Shown here: piece after piece, positions 35,431-49,100 of the stretch | Position numbering within the stretch: the first letter of the stretch is position 1 | Layout: every line of letters starts with the position of its first letter | Source: Rhynchonema sp. JSB1_4 | Taxonomy: Eukaryota > Nematoda > Chromadorea > Monhysterida > Xyalidae | Assembly (NCBI GenBank): GCA_030248065.1 | Contig: JASAMV010008948.1 | Coordinates: 124,001 to 188,000 of the forward strand | DNA: 64,000 nucleotides | Direction of reading: 5' to 3' | Position numbers and translations under genes: made by a program | Notes under the pieces: generated by a model | The model's database searches: none | Told to the model about the DNA's origin: nothing | The model's input: the letters and a program-made list of their open reading frames with translations, nothing else

Positions 35431-36834
35431 CTCGTGGTGGCCAAGGCAGGATCCAAGCGATCCGATCATCTGATTTCATACCGGCTCGGATGTCAAAAAT
35501 TGTCTGCCATTTAAAAGTTCCATTCCAGCAAGCACAACGCACTTTTTCTTTTCGCGCCTCTCCCTTGACCATAATATATCATCAAAATGGTTATTTTATC
35601 GTCGATGTTACACAGTCTTTCTTATATTTTTAACGAGACTCCTTACCACCTAGCGACTGTACACACAGGTACCCAACATCCCTTATCTTTGACCCGGTTA
35701 TCACCCCTTCAAACTCGCGTGGGAGCCTAAGCCATTGTTACAGTCAGCTACTGTGTACACAACGCACACACATCAAGTGAAGCGGTGAACTTCAAAAACT
35801 AGTCAAAATGCTTGTAAGTCGCTGATAAGTCGCTTTTGATGTAAGCTGGTCGGTTGGTGCCGTCGCAGTTTGCGTTGGGGCATCAGCCATGCGACAAATG
35901 ATTTTTGAGTATACCTAATTAGACGTTCTAAATTAACGTTGCTATGAAACATCAGTTTGCAAAGAAACGTCGTTTACGTGAAAATATGAAAGTTCCCACA
36001 TAACAGGGAAACGAGCTGGGTGTCTGACGTTTCAATCAGAAAACAAAGAGGTTTCTGACCCCAAGAACTACAAAATGTGTCATTTTGCTTCGAACGCGCT
36101 TGTTGTAAGTTGATAGGTTGAGGTTGAAAGAAAATTTGTGCTGTTTTACATCCCTTTTTACAGTACCGCGCACACGCTGTTGGCGGGTTGTATAATATAT
36201 GGTTAGGCGTGGCTATTTCGGGACATAAAAATACTTCAGCAAACGCTCATTGAATTTTTCTGGAATTTTTTAGATTTTTGGAGAGAATAGTGATAACAAA
36301 GTAAAAATGCGAAAAACCCACAAAAAAGGCAACAAAATAAAAAAAATCGGCAAGAATTGAACATTTATATGCATATAGTGTACATGTATATATGATGTAG
36401 AACCTCGTATGAAACATCATAAAATAAACTCATGCGTGAAATCAGATTCTTTGGCACATGGATAACGACACAAGTCAAAAAAATCCGAAGGTGTCGAGCA
36501 TTGCACAACAATACGAAAAAATAATATCAAAAATGAACTTAAAAATGCACCAGATGTCAGATTGTTCTAGAGGCTCATTGCACGTGCATACAAGAAACGG
36601 TCTAAACGCTGTACAATACAAGGCAGGATTATACTGTAGGCTTTCAGGCATAGCTGAGTTTTGAATTCCTCTGATGTCAGTTGACATTTTAGGAAAGAAC
36701 GAGTGTAGAACTTTCCGTCAATGAGCAACTTTGCCACGGGACTCTCATATCATAATACAAAATACGACAATGAAAAGTAAAGCAAATGTTGCTTTCGTCA
36801 AGAAATGAGTACGGTGCCATCTAAAGTGCACAAA
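35431..36834. other. Gene-free interval
   Basis: No exon with support on either strand. It holds two copies of the 10-mer TGAAACATCA (35945, 36410) and AT-rich sequence. Confidence 0.5.
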
Positions 36835-37322
36835 GGTATTGGTCGCACAATGACTTTATAAGAATTGGTCAATTTTTTCCTGATTCGTAAAGAGGGAAAG
36901 TGACGGGGCAATGACGTAGCGTTGCGTGATCGCACACAAAGCATGTGAGTAAACAGACTGTTTCAGTCCTGCGGCAACGTGGTTGATCTGGCATGTTGGG
37001 AAAAGCTAGTCCCGTTGCCTTGACAGAGAGAAAACGCGAATTTTCGATTTCGCGATAGAAGGCACGGGTTGGCTCAAGGTTTGGCCTAAGCCTAAGCCTA
37101 AGCCTAATAGTAAGCCTAAGCCTAAGCCTAAGCCCAAGCCTAAGCCTGAGAAAAAGGGAAGTCAATTTTGAAACGGGACTAGCTTTTCCCAAAATGCGTT
37201 GATCTGCTAGATTATTTTTAGCTGAAAATGTTTTGCGAAAATCACAGTGGTTAAGAGTGACTGAACTTGAAAATCAGGATTGATTTGGTGAATTCTTATA
37301 TGACCATTGTGCGACCAATACC
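36835..37322. mobile_element. MITE family 3, copy B, with a nested element
   Basis: Ends GGTATTGGTCGCACAATGAC and GTGCGACCAATACC, as in copies A and C. A second inverted-repeat element (36996-37192) is inserted inside. Confidence 0.82.
36996..37192. mobile_element. Nested inverted-repeat element with a GCCTAA array
   Basis: Ends TTGGGAAAAGCTAGTCCCGTT and AACGGGACTAGCTTTTCCCAA are inverted. At 37082-37148 it holds about ten GCCTAA hexamers (TTAGGC on the other strand, the nematode telomere unit), slightly degenerate. Confidence 0.75.
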
Positions 37323-37773
37323 GATATACAAACCAACGTGTGCGGTTGCACGTTGCCAACGTATTGCCTACGCCAGTCAAACTAGAAGGTCAACGTTTCA
37401 ACTTAGCGCCGAAAGTGCTCTTTGATCGCATCGGATCGGCTTGGATCGGTGTCCCGACCATGACGTTTTTCAATAGTGAGCATGTCAGCAGTTTTTTGTT
37501 ATTGCAAACTCGATAAGCATGAAAGTTCTTTACTGGAGATCTGTGAAATTGTCCGGGTACCGATGCCAACAAAGTGCCAACCAGCTTACATTAATTTACA
37601 TCGGCAATGGTTAACTCAAGTGGTCAAATCACCTCATCAACCCACTTTCTGGAGTCGTCAACTGTCCCCGAATGCCATGTACTATTTCTCGCGTTCACTC
37701 GGGAATGCTGAGTAGACGAAGTGATTTAACCACTGTAATATTAGCCCAGATATTTGACACCGACCGACTCAAT

Positions 37774-40700
37774 TCACAAATGCAACGTCGGATTGTGCTG
37801 CGCGGCGGCAAAGTGGTGCGGGTGCGTGAAGTACGCACTGATGTGGGGTGGGGCTGGCGGGAACATTGTTGGGTACCCGGCCGACTGATGATGACTGCTC
37901 GGTGCTGGGTACTGGGCCATCTGGTGACCAGCCATCTGTGCCGGGTGCCCGGCGGCGAAACCAAACGGGTTCGGATGCGGCTGCAGCACGTTCTGTTGTG
38001 CACCATCCGGAGGCGGGACGATCGCTGTGGCCCGGGGTGGCGTTGACAGGCTCGAATCCAGCGGGGTGCCCCTTGATTCGGGTGACTGTTCATCGTCGGT
38101 CTGCGACGTCGAAGCGGTCGGATCGAACTTTGAGCCGCCGCTGCTGCCGCTGTGATCGGCCGACCCCGACTGTTGCTGACTCGCCGCCTTCCGCCGACAC
38201 TTGCGATCCTTGGCGCGACGATTTTGGAACCAGATCTTGATCTGACGCTCAGTTAGGCCTGAAAACAAAGAATAGTGAGTTTGTTATACAGTCCACTCTC
38301 TTTATAGTGACGTGATCGAGACCTGTATTTTTCAGTCGCCACAGAACATTCATTATAGGTGGGTATTATGTATAGTCCGTCCACCAGCTCATGGCACTTC
38401 GTGTTGCTGCTGGCTGGCTCTTTCCCCCCCCCCCCCTCCTAAAGAAAAAAAAGAGTTTCCAAAAAAAATTATTTTTTCTCCTAAATTGCTGTTTTTATGA
38501 AATCGACGTGTTTTATCGATTTTTATTTAATTTAATTTTAAATTTGATCGAATTCAATCGTTTTCGACACATTTTCTTGTTTTTTAAGTTTTTTTGCAAA
38601 ATCGCTCACGCTCAATTTCTCTTTCATTAGAACGTGGAGGAAGGGAACAAACCGGCTAGCAGCAACACAAAGTGCCATGAGCTGGTGGACGGACTATAAC
38701 TATGGTGTTTGGCACAACAAGAACAAACCCTCGAAAGCCAATTTCGAGAAAAATCGACGAGACGACGGTAAGTAGTGCATGACCGCTTTATGCACTTTAG
38801 AGGGATCACGTGACCAAATGGGAACAGGTTCTGATTCCCAGGTCAAGGCATGGAAATTATCTGCTTGACTCACTCATTTTGCAGCAAAAATTTTTTTCTC
38901 AGCAGAAATGGGGAACCAAGTCGAAGTGGGATTTAGTACTGTTAGCATACAGGTCTGTTGGTTATCAAGGTACTGTTGTGTTCTCATATTTCTCACAAAC
39001 ATGCGCAATGATCACACAATCAACTGCGCAGCGTGTTCACCACGGCGGTCCATTTCAACCACTTTTCACAAATGGGCGGTACACAAGGTCAGCGCCAGTT
39101 TGAACGCACCGCCACATGACCCAAAAATTTTCATCACGAGTAGGTATTAAGCGTAAACCAGCACGTTGTGCATGATGGGCATGGGCTAGTCCTGTTTTTT
39201 TGTTCTGTCCTCAATTATTTGCGATATATCGCATATTATTTTCGATATATGGTACATATGGGCATGATAACAAAAGAAGTCACACAGGATAATCACACCA
39301 ACACGCCACATGATGACCACAAAATGTCAACCGTGTATATCAAAACACAACACAATTTCAAAAAAAACGCCAAACTGCAAATGGAAAACAATAAAGGGCT
39401 GCCAAACAAAATACAACCGACCGAGGTCCTGCGACAGTTGTGTCTTTCGAGCCGTCGTGATGTATTTGTTGAAAATGAACTCCTTCTCCAGTTCAAGTCG
39501 CTGTTGATCTGAGTACACCATGCGGTACTTCTCGCGGGTGCGCACACGGTAATCTGGAATGATAGTGGAGGTTGTACCATAGAGATTGGGTGCGATAACG
39601 AACACAGAAAATGGAAAAATTAACATCGGCCACTCAATAGCTTGCAAATTGTTTTGGAAGAAAAGTTTTCACATGAAAGCACGCGGTTATGCTTGCTATT
39701 GTGCCCCGATATGTCTCTGGTTTTATAACTTTCGAATATGGTATCAAAATTAAAATAAAATTTTAGAATACACAACTGAATTTGCTGGAAACCATACCCG
39801 GTCCGATGCGATATTGCCTTTGTCACAGATTGTTCACAGATTATTTTACAGATTGTTTTACACTCAAAAAGGGCAAAAGTGTTCATTTGGTTCTGCAAAT
39901 AAACTCTCACACTGGTCACCATTAGTATACATCTGTTAAACTCGAAATGTCATAAATGTCACGCGAGTTGACCAATGTAAGACCGGACTGATCCATCACA
40001 AGTATGATATTCGTTCCCATCTTGCCAAAAATTACAATAATCCCCACGTCCACGCACTATTAGTGCCAGCGCCAGTGGGCAGTTTCCTCTCGTTGCTGCT
40101 GTGCACGGAAGTGGCCAGTGCCGCTGCAGCTGCCGCCTGATTGTAGCGCATCCACGGGTAGTCGGGGTACGGTAGGAACGGGTCGGCGGTGCTCGATGCT
40201 GATGAGCTCACGGCCACACCATGGCCAACAGCGTTACCGTAGCCCGTCGACACAACTGGCGACAATGGCGATTTGATCACTGACGGGGTCGAACTGGTTG
40301 GGGTCGAGGAGGGAATCTGCAATGGATTACAGGGTTGTACAAGAGGGAACGCGTGACAAGGCCGACACTTTTTACGTTCTTGGGCTGCGCGAAAGTCACA
40401 TCAAAGCAGTGCCCTGCTTGGTTCGCGGCGCTGAAGTTTATGAAGTTCACCTGTTCACCTCTAGGCGCAAGTTCCGATCGGTGGACGAACAACATCAGCC
40501 CAGAGCCCACATTACCGAGAAGGTGTGGGCAAATGGGTAGCAGCCTGTCAGCTGCGATGCCAACGTGCCAAGCAAGATTATGTAATGCCACTGTCAATTT
40601 TAATGATGTGCACGAATTGGCGTGTTAGGAAGAATATATGTACGTACATACCGATGCCGGTTGGGCCCAGAAAGTGAAAACAAAGTGAAGGTGAAAGAAA

Positions 40701-41168
40701 GTGAAAACATTGTGGCAACTTCGGCCTTATTATCATGCCTGCTTTGGTAAGATGACCAGGTTGTTCATTCGCCCTGCCAATAACCTGGTGCACTGTCTTC
40801 GCGTGAAATGAAAACCGTTTGAAATATAGGCCCACCACGCAGTACATTGCGTGTGGTGTACAATCGCGCTGATCAAGAAAAAATACAAATTGCCAAAGCA
40901 TAAAGCTACATTCCCGCACCGAACAAACCTCAGTCTTCGGCGAAACGAGATGCGTAGTGGTAGCGGCAGCTGTGAGCGGGACATACGGATTCCAGCAGTG
41001 CGTGGCTGGGTTGAATTCAAATTTGGAGGGTTGACTTGGATTGGTCGCCGTGAAGAAGGGTTGTTGATAGGGGCTGGGCATGTGCGCGTACGGGTTGGCC
41101 GGGTAGGCACTCGTCGGGGCGGCTGGGTGAGCGGAGGATTGCAACATGCTAACGGCTGACATCACCAT
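37774..41168 (-). CDS. cad: Caudal/Cdx-class homeobox transcription factor (4 exons, 371 aa)
   Basis: Exons 41168-40929, 40316-40058, 39553-39422, 38258-37774; phases chain and total 1116 nt. The N-terminal half is Pro/Ala/Tyr-rich. Exon 2 ends with the hexapeptide DYPWMRYNQ, the PBC-cofactor contact of the class. The homeodomain reads EKYRMVYSDQQRLELEKEF, ITTARKTQLSQDLG, then LTERQIKIWFQNRRAKDRK. It is split between Gly and Leu at homeodomain position 44/45, the usual intron site in Cdx genes. The tail is Ser/Pro/His-rich. RMVYSD and LTERQIKIWFQNRRAKDR match nematode PAL-1 particularly well. Family role: nuclear activator of posterior patterning. The start is the first ATG of exon 1, only 2 nt after an AATTTGCAG acceptor, so the message begins in an upstream exon or is trans-spliced. 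Confidence 0.93.
38371..38698. mobile_element. Foldback MITE family 7 in the caudal homeobox intron
   Basis: Ends TATAGTCCGTCCACCAGCTC and GAGCTGGTGGACGGACTATA are inverted over about 45 bp (CATGGCACTTCGTGTTGCTG). The interior is very AT-rich. A fragment with CCAGCTCATGGCACT is near 30280. Confidence 0.82.
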
Positions 41169-44100
41169 TGCTGCAAATTGACGCAAGTCGTGAAATTTTG
41201 TTAACAGCGTTTGTGGAAATTGGATGTCAGATACGATGTACCTACACTATAGTTATTGACTGCGCGGACTTGAACTTTGCATTAGATGGTATCAAACTTG
41301 GTGGCTGAATCAACGCTATGTGAGTGACTATTTTGCACTTAGCACTTGGCGATTCTCTGGTGTCCTTGGATCGGCGTCTAGATCCAGTCCGATCTGATCA
41401 TCAAATTTGATACCGGTCCACATGACTTGCACAGAGCGGGCGCGACATGGAGGGAAGCGAAAGAAACCACACGTTGTGATAGACACCCAGATTGGCAATC
41501 CAAACTCAGAACTGACGTAATCCACACACATGGCACTCTGTCGCAAAAAGTTCAGCAGCATGAGATATGTTGGGTGATGCTTCATGTTTCATGGTGAAAC
41601 ACCTTGCCAATCGGTGCGTGTTTGAAACACGCAGGGTCAGTTGGCAAAAAGCACCAGCAACATGAAAAGCGGGATTCCCAAATCACAATGCGTCAAATCT
41701 GCAGCTCACGTATGTTGATATGCACGTGCATAAAGCAAGGAGAATTTATAGGGATCAATATTCAATACAATGAACTAATCCATATCAATATATCCATAAA
41801 TTTTAGCGCTATATTGCATTGTATAATGATTAGCTCATAAAAACGGTTGCATTCTTACGCAATGGTACTGTAGCTCGCCATTATTATGGTTAGTTGACGT
41901 GTTATTATATGGCACCGTGATAAAACACTGTACAAAATTACAAACGGTCATCAAAAGCATATAAAGGTGCAAATAATCCCCATATAGTTTTGGGTATAAC
42001 CAACAGCCCTAAAACTTCTTATACAAACAAACTGACAAGACAAGACGAGTGCATACATAAGTGACAGATATCGACAGAGATAGCAACCGGGTGCTACGTC
42101 TTTATCAACTAATAAATAACGACCAACCAACCAAGGCAAACAACCAATCAGCGCGCTGAGCGGTGACCGCCTTTGATTTCAGGTCTGCTCCTGCATTCAA
42201 CGCGTGTGGTGGGTATCGCTTACCGCGTCTAGGTGTAGCTGCGCACGTATAGGTACAACATGCCTCCCGCTGACAAAACATGTGTGTGCAAATGTACGTG
42301 GTTGGGCTTCTTGGGTACCGTACAGTATTTTTTGGAAGAAAGTGGAGTGCGAAGTTGGGGCTAAAATTCAAGACAGTCATGGCAATGCAGCTCAGTGGGT
42401 TCAGATGACAGCCTGGTACTGATTAACGACATCTACAAGCAACAGTTATACCAACTGATGTAGCTACCCATGTAGGTACATATGTACAGTGCATGTAGGT
42501 AACCCATACCGTACCAACTAAAACCACAACCGCGCAACGCAAGTGTCGGCAGCACAACAAATATGAATGTATGTTTTTCCACAAGCTGATCAGATCTCCC
42601 CACACCATCGCGAAAACCGCACTTTTCAATCTAAAGACGTACTTTATCTTGATCAACACGTGGAAACCGGGACAAGTTAACGTCTGCTGAGAGCATGCGG
42701 TAGAATTTGACAAAGGAGAACAGAGATTTGCAGTCCGAAGCGGCTGTGGTTGGACTTGAGAATTATGCATCTCTAATCCAATCCAATCGACCACAACGAA
42801 CGCGAAATGACTAGCAAATTGGGTATCCACATACCCGACCAACGTGCACTGCACACACCAACATGTAGTACCGTATACACAAACTGAAAGACGCAGGAGA
42901 AAGAGACCACCTTGGGTAGTGACTTATATGGTCGATCTTTATTAGGGGGCAATAAGTCATAACAAAAATGAAAAAGTATACATTTAGTGGTGTCGTAAAT
43001 CGGCGCTCGCGGTGGTGGTGACAAAACCACGACGACGATACACATTTGCCACACACGCGCGCGGCGTTCCTCCAAAAGCAACACATAAAATGTGTGTGTA
43101 CCATGAACACCTGGGTTACGGTAAGTGTATTCCTATGCATGGGTGGGTGTTGATTTTTGATCTTTCGCCGCGACCTTATGCAAATGTGGTTGGTCCGGTC
43201 CGGTCTGGGATTAAAGAAAAGAGAAATAACAGATCGGACACCTGAGAGCCGCCAGGTACATCAATATTACCAAAGATGAGTTTCGGAGCCTGATGCCCAG
43301 TTTTGTCGGGATGCGCCGTTTTGCGTTTGTTGTTGTTTTTATATCCGATATTATGATTATTATTATGGAATCAGAGAGGTTGAAATGAAAGAAAGAGAAA
43401 TAGAGTGTCGTAAAATGCAACACGTTCTGCGTTGACCAAGAAAGAAAGACCATGGCGTTTTTACAGCGGCTTGCCTGCCGACACAAGGTGGCATTTGGTA
43501 ATCGATACCGTAATCCAAATGTGTATGCACATATCTTGGGCGCATTGTTGAATAGATACCTATACGAAACATGCAAGAATAGGCACCTATACGATACCTG
43601 CACATTGTTTGAGAGAAAATAAGTATCTGCAGAGTTTGGAAGAAATCCGTTAAAAGTTATGCTTGTGCACTTGGTTACATTGAAATAACCCAAAATTAGC
43701 CGTCAGTGACAAACAGCGATACTTTCCCACACCTTCTAATCCCCAAACAGCCCACCTTGAGCGAAAATCTCCCTCAAGCTGTGTGTGCGTGCCGCATAAG
43801 CTCCGTGTTACCGAACCCCAACCCTCAACCAACTTGACTAATTAGATGCATGCGGTCTATGAGCCGGCTTGCGGCGTTCTGCGGCTATAAACATAAAACA
43901 ATAAAAGAACAACATTGTCTTCCCTTCCCACGCAGCTCATGCACGGGTTTTGGGAGAGGATTATTGTTGGGTCCCGCGTTGGGTGCATTCAGTCTGAGAC
44001 CAAGGACAACACGGTACCCAGCTTTTGGGCGCGTGATACAAGTACCCACTTGGTTCTGGTGCGTGCATAATTCTAATTGAGATGGGTTTATGACACCTGT

Positions 44101-46177
44101 ATATTATAATATTGACATTCTGATTAGCGTTACTAATTGTGATCAAGCCCCTTGTGCTCGCCGGGGGTCATGGGAATGAAAATTAAGTAGGTACATGCTT
44201 CAATATTAGCCGGGCAAAAATGCCTTTGGGGTCTTTTGAGTGAGTGATCTGGTCATGTGCTTCGTCTGTGGGGATCTTCTGCTGACGAATTTGGTCAAGA
44301 AACCACAGTGTCACCTTTGACACACGGATCCAACACAAAATCCAAAATCGTGCCAGAGACGAGAGCTTGGCAAGCCAAAAGTGTGTCTAGTATGTATTGT
44401 GGTATGTATGCATGTATACCTACAGTATACCTTACATTGTGCAGACATAGTCGGTATTTCGGTTCCTCGCTTCGAGTTTATTTCAAAAAACGGCGGGGTG
44501 GTGCACCAGGTTATCGTCAGTGCTCCAGATGGGCACGAGGCAACAAAAAGAGACCCCGGCTGGTTTTTGTGCTCGTGCTGAAACATTGCTTTTATACAAA
44601 TGCACAATGACTCTAGATCCAGAACGGTCTTTCTCACATTCAATCAGCTTCGAAATACAAGCAAACAAAGCCAAACATAATTATCAAGATTAATGTACGC
44701 TGGGGACAGCGGACAGATCATCCAATTTTACTCATGGTCACTTGATCCAATCCAATTGCGTCATGTGGCACACGCGCTCAAAAGTCTTGTCCGTAATATT
44801 GTATTTGCTTGTGTCCTTTGTCTCACTTTGTCACAATTTTTGGTTGTTTTGTCAATCTCACTCCCAGCGGGTGACCAACGTGCACCATCATAGGGGTACC
44901 TACAGTAACCCAAAAATATCACACCCCATGTTGTGCTGTCGTCGCGCGTGTCACACAGCTGGGACAAAACGCGCGTCACCAATACACAAAAGCGCAAATG
45001 CACCAAGGCGATCTTTGTGTATGTTTACACTTCAAAAAGACCCAGAAGTGCAATTATCAAAGACATTCACCCGACACAAGTGATTATTCATTCCATCATT
45101 CGCATTCGCAACTTATACAGAAACATCGAGCACAGGTCTGTTTTTGGTATCCAACCCATCTGCTGTTTATCTCGCACCGCCCGGCCCAAAAGCGCGCGCC
45201 GGCTCGGCTCGGCCCTCGAGGGGCCAGAAGGGCAACAGTAGTAGCACACGCCCCAAATAGATGTGCACCTGTAGATTTGTGCTAATGAATAGGACGACCC
45301 TACAAACAGTGGATACTTTAGGGCCTAATCTCATCAATAATCTCGTGAACCAAAAAAGGCCAACCCGCAACACAAATATTTTCGCGCCTGCTATCACACA
45401 CCTAAAAGGGGGCAGGGATGGATAAAAGATGAAAGCACCCACCGACGCATGTCTAATTCGTTTAACGTATTATATGCATAATCGCACTCTCTCTCGGCTC
45501 GGTGAAAGTGAAACATCAACATGTTGTTTGTTGGGTCCCCATTTTGGGTGCCATGATGAGGGGCCCTATAACTGGCACCCACAAACTGAACAGGTTGGCC
45601 AAGATGTGCTGGGCATCTGTTGATCTAATCTAATCTGCATAGATCGTCTCTCGGTGTATTGATACATCAACAACAACACCCTCTTGCGTACATACACGTG
45701 TCACTCACAGTTGAGGTGGGGATGAACTTGGGATTGGGTGTTTGATGTGTTTGGGTCAATGGGCTAAGTGATGGGTTCGACCCCGGAAACGGAATGGGAA
45801 TCGGGTTTGACACTTTCTTTTTTTTGCATCCGTAATTGAATCAGGTCTGTTCAGAACCAGTGAGTTTGTGTGGACATGGAACCAGACACGGCAAATCTCC
45901 TATGTGTTTCGTTCATCGTTCAGTTTGGTTTTGTGACCAAAATAATGAAAAACAAACACCGGCACTGACAAACGCAAGACGCGGTGTATACATTGATAAG
46001 TATAATGCCACAGTGCATACTACCTTTAGGACATTGTGAATACGCCTGGCTTCTCAATCAGTGTAATGCTGCGAATAAAATTCGAAGTTCTCAAAAGTTT
46101 GAAAAATACAGAACGCCGAAGACTCGGGTACCGTAGTCCTTGTCTACATAAAAACGACTCAATCAAATAATGGTGTG
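41169..46177. other. Gene-free region upstream of caudal
   Basis: About 5 kb with no exon I can support on either strand. It includes a short GGTATCAAACTTGGTG inverted-repeat element (41288-41414), family 5 repeat copies near 44495, and several repeated CATGTACGTAGG-like words around 42470. A regulatory role for caudal is plausible from position only. Confidence 0.5.
41288..41414. mobile_element. Short inverted-repeat element, GGTATCAAACTTGGTG family
   Basis: Ends GGTATCAAACTTGGTG and CAAATTTGATACC are inverted. Related ends appear near 14588, 14880, 22585, 25685, 33550, 33775, 47560 and 47690. Confidence 0.6.
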
Positions 46178-49100
46178 ATGGCAGATAATCAATACACAGT
46201 CCGAATCGCCTGGCTACCCGAGCCTGGCATGGTCAATCGTTGTTCGTTGAAGTCTAGGTTATTGGGAAACAATTTTTTTAACGGACTTACAGTATATACT
46301 CTGGCAATTCTTTTGGGAGAAACTTTTAAACCGTGTTGCCTGATCCGTAAAGCGCATTATGCGTGCACTGGCTGCGGAAGTCACGTGACCGCTACAGCCA
46401 GTGCACGCATCATGCGCTTTACGGATCAGGCAACGCGTTTGAAAAGTTTCTCCCTAAAGAATTGTCAGAGTGTACATACATAATAAAAAGTGTCGCAACC
46501 GTGCTACAGGTGACCCATGAGTGTTCGTACCCAGGCTATCTGGCCCAAACTATCGGCCAAGCGATTACCCAAGCAGGATTGGATTATGAAGTAATCGATT
46601 TTGAATACCAGAGACATGGTGATCATTGGATCACGCCTCTGCTGAATGAGAAGCTCAATGGAACGGTGGACACGTCAACCGAACAATGGTTGGATCAGTT
46701 GTTTTGTTGCGTGGACTTTTGCGATATAGCAATAGCCCGAGGCAAGCCTGGCATCTGAATCTGTGCAGTTCAAACAAACTAAACTCAAAGAGTTGAAAAA
46801 ATCGAAAAAAAACGGAAGTCGGAGTGCGTGGGGCCATGCCGACTGTGACAACGACAAGGCAAAGACAAATTTTGTTTTGTACCGTAGTTTGCGATGGCAT
46901 TGTTAATGAACAATTTTACGCCGGCTTAGATTATACTGCTTCATCGAAACATGCGCTCCAGTAAAGATTTGCTCTTGCTTTGCCTTCGACGTAGTCGTGG
47001 TGTTTTCCTTCAAGGTTGATAGGGCCCGTTTCTTCAAGAGCGTAACGGCCCAGACACATAAGAACACAACCGGTGAGACGTTTACGTCGGATCGGACCGA
47101 ATCGAATTGGCCTTTGACCAGGTTGCGGTCTAAAACTGCAGAAAGTGATCTACGGATGCGCCTTGTAATATCGTAAAAGATGTTTCACCAACAGTCTGTT
47201 GAAAATTGACGCTGGTGGAAATCAGTGGCATCAGAAATCATAAGCAAGAGAGCAAGGCATATCGCACCGTAGATTTGACTCCGGACAACTGCTTATCGAC
47301 TTCATTACAAACGTGGATGATAAGGGGACAAGAAGCTTTCATCGTAATCTCAGACAGTAGTTGATCTCAGGTTCGCTACCGATGCCCGGATTGCGCTGGG
47401 GCTTCAGTTCGCAGTTGATCCCGATGGAGTGTACAAAATGGCCGCTATGTATCCGGAAGAGACATCTCAGGTTCGCGTGGTGCTCACGACAAATGGGATT
47501 AGCAAAGAGTTACAATTATGTATGTTTTGCACTCCCGTCACAGTGGGCAGATGACAAACTTGGTGATCGGATCGGATAGGTAAACCGACCACAAGATTCA
47601 ATTCAAACCAATCTTGCTCTTACAGTTCGGATCCGACGGATATGATCGGACTTCTTTGACCGGTCCCATCGGATCCGAAGATCAAGTTTGGTGCCGGCTT
47701 TGGCCAACAGTCCCTTTCACGTGCTATAGGTCAACTATTTCTCGGCGCTGTTTTCGTACGTAAGCATGTTTGACCTGTTCGTTTGGCTGGGTCTGATGTC
47801 GATGTACGTGATGAACAAATGCATCAAATCGATCACACGAGCATTGGAAACGGTGCTGTATTTAACTTATTTGTTTTTTTGCAATGATGATCTGCGCAAC
47901 GAAATTTGCAAACTGAAAGCAGAATCAAGAACCCAAACATTTTGCAGCGTGGTTGGCGCAGTCACATTCGTTTGACGTCAGTGATGCGGGTTACGGTGCA
48001 TCTAACCGTTGGTATATTGCTCGGATTATACAGGTCGGTCTGGCACTAGATCATTTCTGTAGAAATCTAGACGTTGTCCTGGCCTAACTTGATACTGATG
48101 ACCTTGTGCAACATGAGCCGTAATATGAGCCCAGTCTGTCCTTTGCAGCAACATGTTGTTGGCGCGCATTCTCGTGCCGCATCGTACGTATCCGATCACC
48201 AACTTCATCGAGCTCGTGGCATCGATGCGTGACAACGACATGCAATGGATGGTCACACCCGATGACGGATTGTATGAACAGGTGCTCGCATCGACCGAAC
48301 GGCACACGTTCAGGCCGTGGAAGGTTGGCGGATTGTTTGTACTGATGGGCATGATAACAAGATTGACTGGCTTCAATAATTGTCGACTATGAGTGCGCAC
48401 GCATGCAATCATTGCGTAAGTGAAATGCGCGGAATGGCGCGCGCTTTTTGACGATCGCACGTTAACCTAGGAAGACTTCAGTTTCAAGTTTTGCATTGTA
48501 AAATGTTTCACTCGGGTGCTATGAGAAGTTATCAACCACGTGCAATTGGGAAATTGGACTCATTACTGGATCGTTTGTCCATCCCTGGGCATGATAACAA
48601 GAACGACTGAGTCGGACAAAACGGTGAAATTCCTGGACTTACTTGACGTTGTTTCAGCAATAAAATTTCAACCACAGAGAAGTTTGGGTCTACATTAGAT
48701 CATAAAAACGGAGACGAATAGACATTATTAGATCATAAAACCACCGGACCGGACCGTGGGTGAGTCACCGGACCCTGAAAAAACAAATGGTCGAAACGGT
48801 CGAAAATGGTCGAAAACCTTCTTGGCTCGCCACAATTTCACACACAAAAAATACATAATCGAATTCTTTATCCAACCATCAGGAGGAGCTGCACCGCAAG
48901 CCACCGCTGTTCGAAGAATACGACAGCTACTTGAAACATCTGGAACGAGGCGACGCGGTGTTTGTGATTGACGAAATCGGCTATCTCATCCATCTGAGCA
49001 CGCTGTCCTGCAAACGGATGCGAATCGTCGAACTGCCCGAACTCGGCATGCTGCCCGGTAGGGATCGGTATCAGGGGGCACCCACACCCACACCCACAAC

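Noticed and set aside
37082..37148. Interstitial telomere from a chromosome fusion
   Set aside because: The hexamer array is short, degenerate and enclosed in an inverted-repeat element nested in a MITE, so transposition explains it better.
36835..37322. Plus-strand open frames after 37300 as a gene
   Set aside because: They begin inside MITE ends and show no splice-consistent continuation.
42423..43693. Several minus-strand open frames of 80-160 codons upstream of caudal
   Set aside because: Composition is random-like, they overlap in multiple frames, and none shows a domain or plausible exon chain.
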